Below the pieces are notes generated by a model. That model did no database searches. It was given only the letters and a program-made list of their open reading frames with translations, and had not been told where the DNA came from. From Sphingomonadales bacterium UBA6174 (GTDB lineage: Bacteria > Pseudomonadota > Alphaproteobacteria > Sphingomonadales > Sphingomonadaceae): a stretch of 27,067 bases of DNA. The first letter of the stretch is position 1; every line of letters starts with the position of its first letter. The stretch covers positions 1 to 27,067 of the forward strand of contig DITW01000068.1 of the NCBI GenBank assembly GCA_002422945.1. The letters are read 5' to 3'. The translations under genes and the position numbers were made by a program. This document shows positions 24,604 through 27,067 of the stretch, piece by piece.

Positions 24604-25809
24604 ATGACAGACGCATTCATCTGCGACGCCGTACGGACCCCGATTGGGCGATATGGCGGCGCATTGGCAAGCATTCGCGCCGATGACCTTGGCGCGACCC
24701 CCATATGCGCGCTCATGCAGCGCAATCCGCAATTGGACCCAGCAGCGATTGACGAAGTCTATCTTGGCTGCGCCAATCAGGCGGGCGAAGATAATCGCAA
24801 TGTCGCGCGGATGAGCCTGTTGCTGGCGGGTCTTCCGCCGGTGGTGCCGGGTGTCACCCTGAACCGATTGTGTGCTTCCGGGCTTGAGGCTGTGGGTGCA
24901 GCTGCCCGTGCTATCCGAAGTGGAGAGGCCGGTCTGGCTGTTGCTGGCGGGGTGGAGCAGATGACGCGCGCCCCATTTGTTATGGGGAAGGCGGCCAGTG
25001 CTTTTTCCCGGGATCACGCGATGCAGGATACGACGATGGGATGGCGGTTCGTGAATCCCATACTTGATGGGCTCTACGGCACGGAGACCATGCCGCGCAC
25101 CGGTGAAAATGTCGCGAAGGAATATGGTATAAGTCGGGATGATCAGGATGCGTTTGCGTTGCGCAGCCAGCAGCGAACGGCCGCTGCACAGGCGCGGGGT
25201 TTTTTTGCTGGTGAAATCATTCCTGTGACTGTGATACATGGGCGCGGTGAATCCACTGACGTCACAAAGGATGAACATCCGCGCGGAGATGTCCGGATCG
25301 AATCGCTACAGCAGTTGAAGCCGCTATTTGGTCCCGATGGCACTATCACGGCAGGAAATGCGTCGGGGATAAATGATGGTGCCGCCGCCATGATCGTGGC
25401 TAGCGAAAGAATGGCCCGGTTGCATGGCCTGATACCTCGGGCTAGGATACTTGGCATGGCATCGGCGGGCGTGGAACCGCGCATCATGGGAATGGGACCG
25501 GTGCCAGCGATCCACAAGCTGTTGCATCGGCTTGGCCTTCATATTCATGATTTCGACGCGATTGAGTTGAATGAAGCCTTTGCCAGTCAGGCGCTCGCCG
25601 TGCTGCGCGGCCTTGGTCTTGGAGATGACGCGGCACATGTGAACCCCAATGGCGGCGCGATCGCGCTTGGCCATCCTCTCGGCATGTCCGGTACGCGGCT
25701 GGCGCTGACACTGATCCGTCAGCTTGAAGATACAGGCGGCAGATTGGGGCTCGCAACCCTATGCGTGGGTGTCGGCATGGGCTTGGCATTGGCGGTAGAG
25801 CGTGTCTGA
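24604..25809 (+). CDS. Acetyl-CoA C-acyltransferase (beta-ketoadipyl-CoA thiolase-like)
   Basis: A 401-aa canonical thiolase that cleaves a 3-ketoacyl-CoA with CoA, releasing acetyl-CoA or, for beta-ketoadipyl-CoA, succinyl-CoA. Catalytic residues are intact: Cys90 (NRLCASG), His357 (GHPLGMSG) and Cys387 (CVGVGMG), with NEAFA (323-327). The overall sequence is closest to the PcaF/PaaJ group, suggesting dicarboxylic intermediates such as those expected after ring opening. The ribosome binding site is weak. It follows a terminator-like hairpin and so may have its own promoter or depend on read-through. It complements the Cys-less thiolase-like protein at 19101. Confidence 0.93.
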   Translation: MTDAFICDAVRTPIGRYGGALASIRADDLGATPICALMQRNPQLDPAAIDEVYLGCANQAGEDNRNVARMSLLLAGLPPVVPGVTLNRLCASGLEAVGAAARAIRSGEAGLAVAGGVEQMTRAPFVMGKAASAFSRDHAMQDTTMGWRFVNPILDGLYGTETMPRTGENVAKEYGISRDDQDAFALRSQQRTAAAQARGFFAGEIIPVTVIHGRGESTDVTKDEHPRGDVRIESLQQLKPLFGPDGTITAGNASGINDGAAAMIVASERMARLHGLIPRARILGMASAGVEPRIMGMGPVPAIHKLLHRLGLHIHDFDAIELNEAFASQALAVLRGLGLGDDAAHVNPNGGAIALGHPLGMSGTRLALTLIRQLEDTGGRLGLATLCVGVGMGLALAVERV

Positions 25810-25835
25810 TCCGGCTTAATGGCGTAGCATACCTC

Positions 25836-26069
25836 ATGGATATTCGATCAACCCGCAGCGCATTGAGCCGTCTCATCACACGCTTTGTCATCATTGCGCC
25901 GTGTGACAAAACGGACGCTGACCTTGATAGCACCGCCAGACGCTTCAATACGGCATTGCTGCGGCAAGAGGCTAGGTTGAAACAAGCGCTTGGGAGGGTA
26001 ACGCATCAGGCGTCCGTTCCAGTTCAGCGATGCATCGACTTGCTGCATTCCCGCCGGTTTGCCTCATGA
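25836..26069 (+). CDS. Small unknown ORF
   Basis: A 77-aa frame from ATG 25836, rich in Arg and helix formers (STARRFNTALLRQEARLKQAL). Its stop overlaps the thioesterase ATG 26066 in an ATGA junction, the main reason to believe it is translated. There is no Shine-Dalgarno and no recognisable family. The frame is open further upstream into the thiolase 3' end (25761). It may be a chance frame. Confidence 0.3.
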   Translation: MDIRSTRSALSRLITRFVIIAPCDKTDADLDSTARRFNTALLRQEARLKQALGRVTHQASVPVQRCIDLLHSRRFAS

Positions 26070-26668
26070 TCGCCAAGGCTGATACTGGCGAAGACGCAAT
26101 GTCATCTCTGCGCCACTCCTCCGCTTATGCCGGACTAATATCCGAACTGCGCGGACTTCAAGATGCCGTTGTCGCACCGGGATGCTGCACTGAAACGCTG
26201 TTGGATGTTGCCAAGGTGATGGCAGAATTGACCGCCAGATTGGGCAAGCCATCTGAGCCTGATGACATTTGGAGGAGGATATTGGACCCCCTTCCAAGCC
26301 GCGGCAGGGCCATGTGTCCGCCACTCATGATCTCCGAGCTGACGGCGGATTTCGTTGCGGGCACCGTTGTCTTTGGCCACCATTTTCTTGGTCGGAACGG
26401 GGCGGCCCATGGCGGCGCCGTGGCGATGCTATTTGATGAATTATTCGGAGGCCTCATCAACCGCATGGATGGTTTTCGCGCCCGTACGGCATTTCTGCAC
26501 ATAGATTATAAGCGAATCACACCGATTGGCAGTCAATTGAAAGCTGAAGCCTCCATTCGCTGGCAGGCCGGTAGAAAATATTTTGTCTGCGGCCAAATAA
26601 CCTGTGGCGACGACATTTGCGCCTCCGCAGAAGCCTTGTTTATCGCGCTCAAATCCGGGCAAATATAG
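26066..26668 (+). CDS. PaaI-like hotdog-fold thioesterase
   Basis: Hydrolyses acyl-CoA thioesters, probably to release stalled or dead-end CoA intermediates. From ATG 26066 it is 200 aa. The hotdog core covers about 95-198, with the NGAAHGGAVAMLFDELFG segment (111-128). HGG and the following Asp124/Glu125 are the usual active-site elements of the 4HBT/PaaI group. The C-terminal strands are intact (FLHIDYKRITPIGSQLKAEA). The first 90 residues are an extra helical N-terminus. Starts at 26030 and 26099 are also in frame; 26066 is preferred for its ATGA overlap with the small upstream ORF, although no start has a strong ribosome binding site. It is the last cluster gene before the insertion sequence. 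Confidence 0.82.
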   Translation: MIAKADTGEDAMSSLRHSSAYAGLISELRGLQDAVVAPGCCTETLLDVAKVMAELTARLGKPSEPDDIWRRILDPLPSRGRAMCPPLMISELTADFVAGTVVFGHHFLGRNGAAHGGAVAMLFDELFGGLINRMDGFRARTAFLHIDYKRITPIGSQLKAEASIRWQAGRKYFVCGQITCGDDICASAEALFIALKSGQI

Positions 26669-26792
26669 GTGATCTGTCCCGTGCTGGATGATACAAAATA
26701 TACAGTATTTTGGGCCGTCTAGGCAGAAGATACTGAATAGCCCCTAGATTTCTGGACGCCTTCGATCCTAATTTTGAGGACAGGAGGCGACG

Positions 26793-27067
26793 ATGGGGAA
26801 GCCTAATTTCAGTGATGAGTTCAAGCGTGATGCGGTGGCCCAGATTACCGAGCGAGGGTATCCGGTAGCAGAGGTTTCCCAGCGGCTCGGGGTCAGTCAG
26901 CACTCGATCTACGCCTGGAAGCGGCAGCTGGCGAAGGTGGTGTCGGGCGATACTGGCAAGGACGCCGAGATCCGCCAGTTGAAGCGCGAGCTGGCCCGTG
27001 TGACCGAGGAGCGCGACATATTAAAAAAAGCCACCGCGTATTTCGTGACCAGTTCAGGGTTCGGTCG
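26793..27067 (+). CDS. IS3-family transposase OrfA (3' end outside window)
   Basis: About 91 residues visible. The N-terminal helix-turn-helix (NFSDEFKRDAVAQI, then VAEVSQRLGVSQHSIYAWKR) binds the IS ends. A Lys/Glu-rich leucine-zipper-like coiled coil follows (IRQLKRELARVTEERDILKKA). AGGAGG (26782-26787) lies 5 nt before the ATG. The A-run at 27023-27029 is a probable -1 frameshift site; the -1 frame after it reads VFRDQFRVRS, which resembles the beginning of OrfB in this group. No stop occurs in the OrfA frame before the window ends. Confidence 0.88.
   Translation, partial: MGKPNFSDEFKRDAVAQITERGYPVAEVSQRLGVSQHSIYAWKRQLAKVVSGDTGKDAEIRQLKRELARVTEERDILKKATAYFVTSSGFG
27023..27030 (+). other. 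Probable -1 programmed frameshift site (OrfA-OrfB)
   Basis: Seven A followed by G, directly after the codons for RDIL of OrfA. IS3-family elements make the OrfAB transposase by -1 slippage on such A6G/A7 runs. Reading on in the -1 frame gives an OrfB-like N-terminus with no stop up to the window end. Confidence 0.6.

Larger units (their letters stand above)
26734..27067 (+). mobile_element. IS3-family insertion sequence, left part (runs off window)
   Basis: OrfA of an IS3-family transposase begins at 26793. The segment from TGAATAGCCCCTAGATTTCT (starting 26734) has the 5'-TG end and the layout of a left terminal inverted repeat of such elements, about 60 bases before OrfA. The right end and the target duplication are outside the window, so the left boundary is provisional. 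It marks a likely breakpoint of the catabolic region. Confidence 0.6.

Noticed and set aside
24397..25278. 293-aa minus-strand frame across the receptor end and the thiolase start
   Set aside because: Runs through the terminator hairpin and antisense to the thiolase catalytic region; no recognisable features.
1..27067. tRNA, rRNA or CRISPR arrays
   Set aside because: No cloverleaf-like sequences, rRNA segments or regularly spaced direct repeats were noticed on either strand.

Overview
The window is about 27 kb of bacterial DNA that looks like a sphingomonad or other alphaproteobacterium of the Sphingomonadales type. The grounds are two TonB-dependent receptors with the 'IIVTAQRR' TonB box of that group, moderately GC-rich codon use, tightly overlapped catabolic genes (ATGA, TAATG and GTGA junctions), and CoA-dependent catabolic genes of the kind carried in such genomes. 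No rRNA, tRNA or CRISPR array was seen.

Layout. Left edge: a short C-terminal coding fragment (2-199), then a non-coding stretch. 469-2883 (-): TonB-dependent receptor 1. 3158-4429 (-): a FadB/FadJ-type 3-hydroxyacyl-CoA dehydrogenase without the hydratase domain. Divergent from it, 4598-7305 (+): a GMC alcohol dehydrogenase and an AMACR-like CaiB/BaiF protein. After a promoter with a palindromic operator-like element, 7384-18009 (+) is one compact operon of about eleven genes: amidohydrolase-2, two class III CoA-transferases, a MenB/BadI-like ring-cleaving crotonase, acyl-CoA ligase, enoyl-CoA hydratase, SDR, acyl-CoA dehydrogenase, a PaaH-type dehydrogenase split into two genes, and a small unknown. 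A LysR regulator (17986-18924, -) converges on the operon end and diverges from 19101-20734 (+), a thiolase fold that lacks the usual nucleophilic cysteine plus its DUF35/Zn-ribbon partner. Then come two cupins (20789-21951; the second is a predicted lipoprotein), TonB-dependent receptor 2 (22100-24496), a canonical beta-ketoadipyl-CoA-type thiolase (24604-25809), a small unknown ORF, a hotdog thioesterase (26066-26668), and the left part of an IS3-family insertion sequence that runs off the window.

How the genes may work together (inference). Outer-membrane uptake by the receptors; oxidation of an alcohol by the GMC enzyme; CoA activation by ligase or CoA-transferases; inversion of an alpha-methyl centre by the AMACR-like protein; desaturation, hydration and oxidation by ACAD, hydratase and SDR/dehydrogenases; ring opening of a cyclic beta-keto-acyl-CoA by the MenB/BadI-like enzyme (perhaps with the amidohydrolase or Dke1-like cupin); side-chain cleavage by the thiolase-like/DUF35 pair; final thiolysis by the canonical thiolase. 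This fits aerobic breakdown of an alicyclic, methyl-branched acid or alcohol such as a terpenoid, steroid side-chain or profen-like compound. The substrate cannot be named from sequence. No ring-hydroxylating oxygenase or P450 lies in the window, so either the substrate needs none or those genes are elsewhere.
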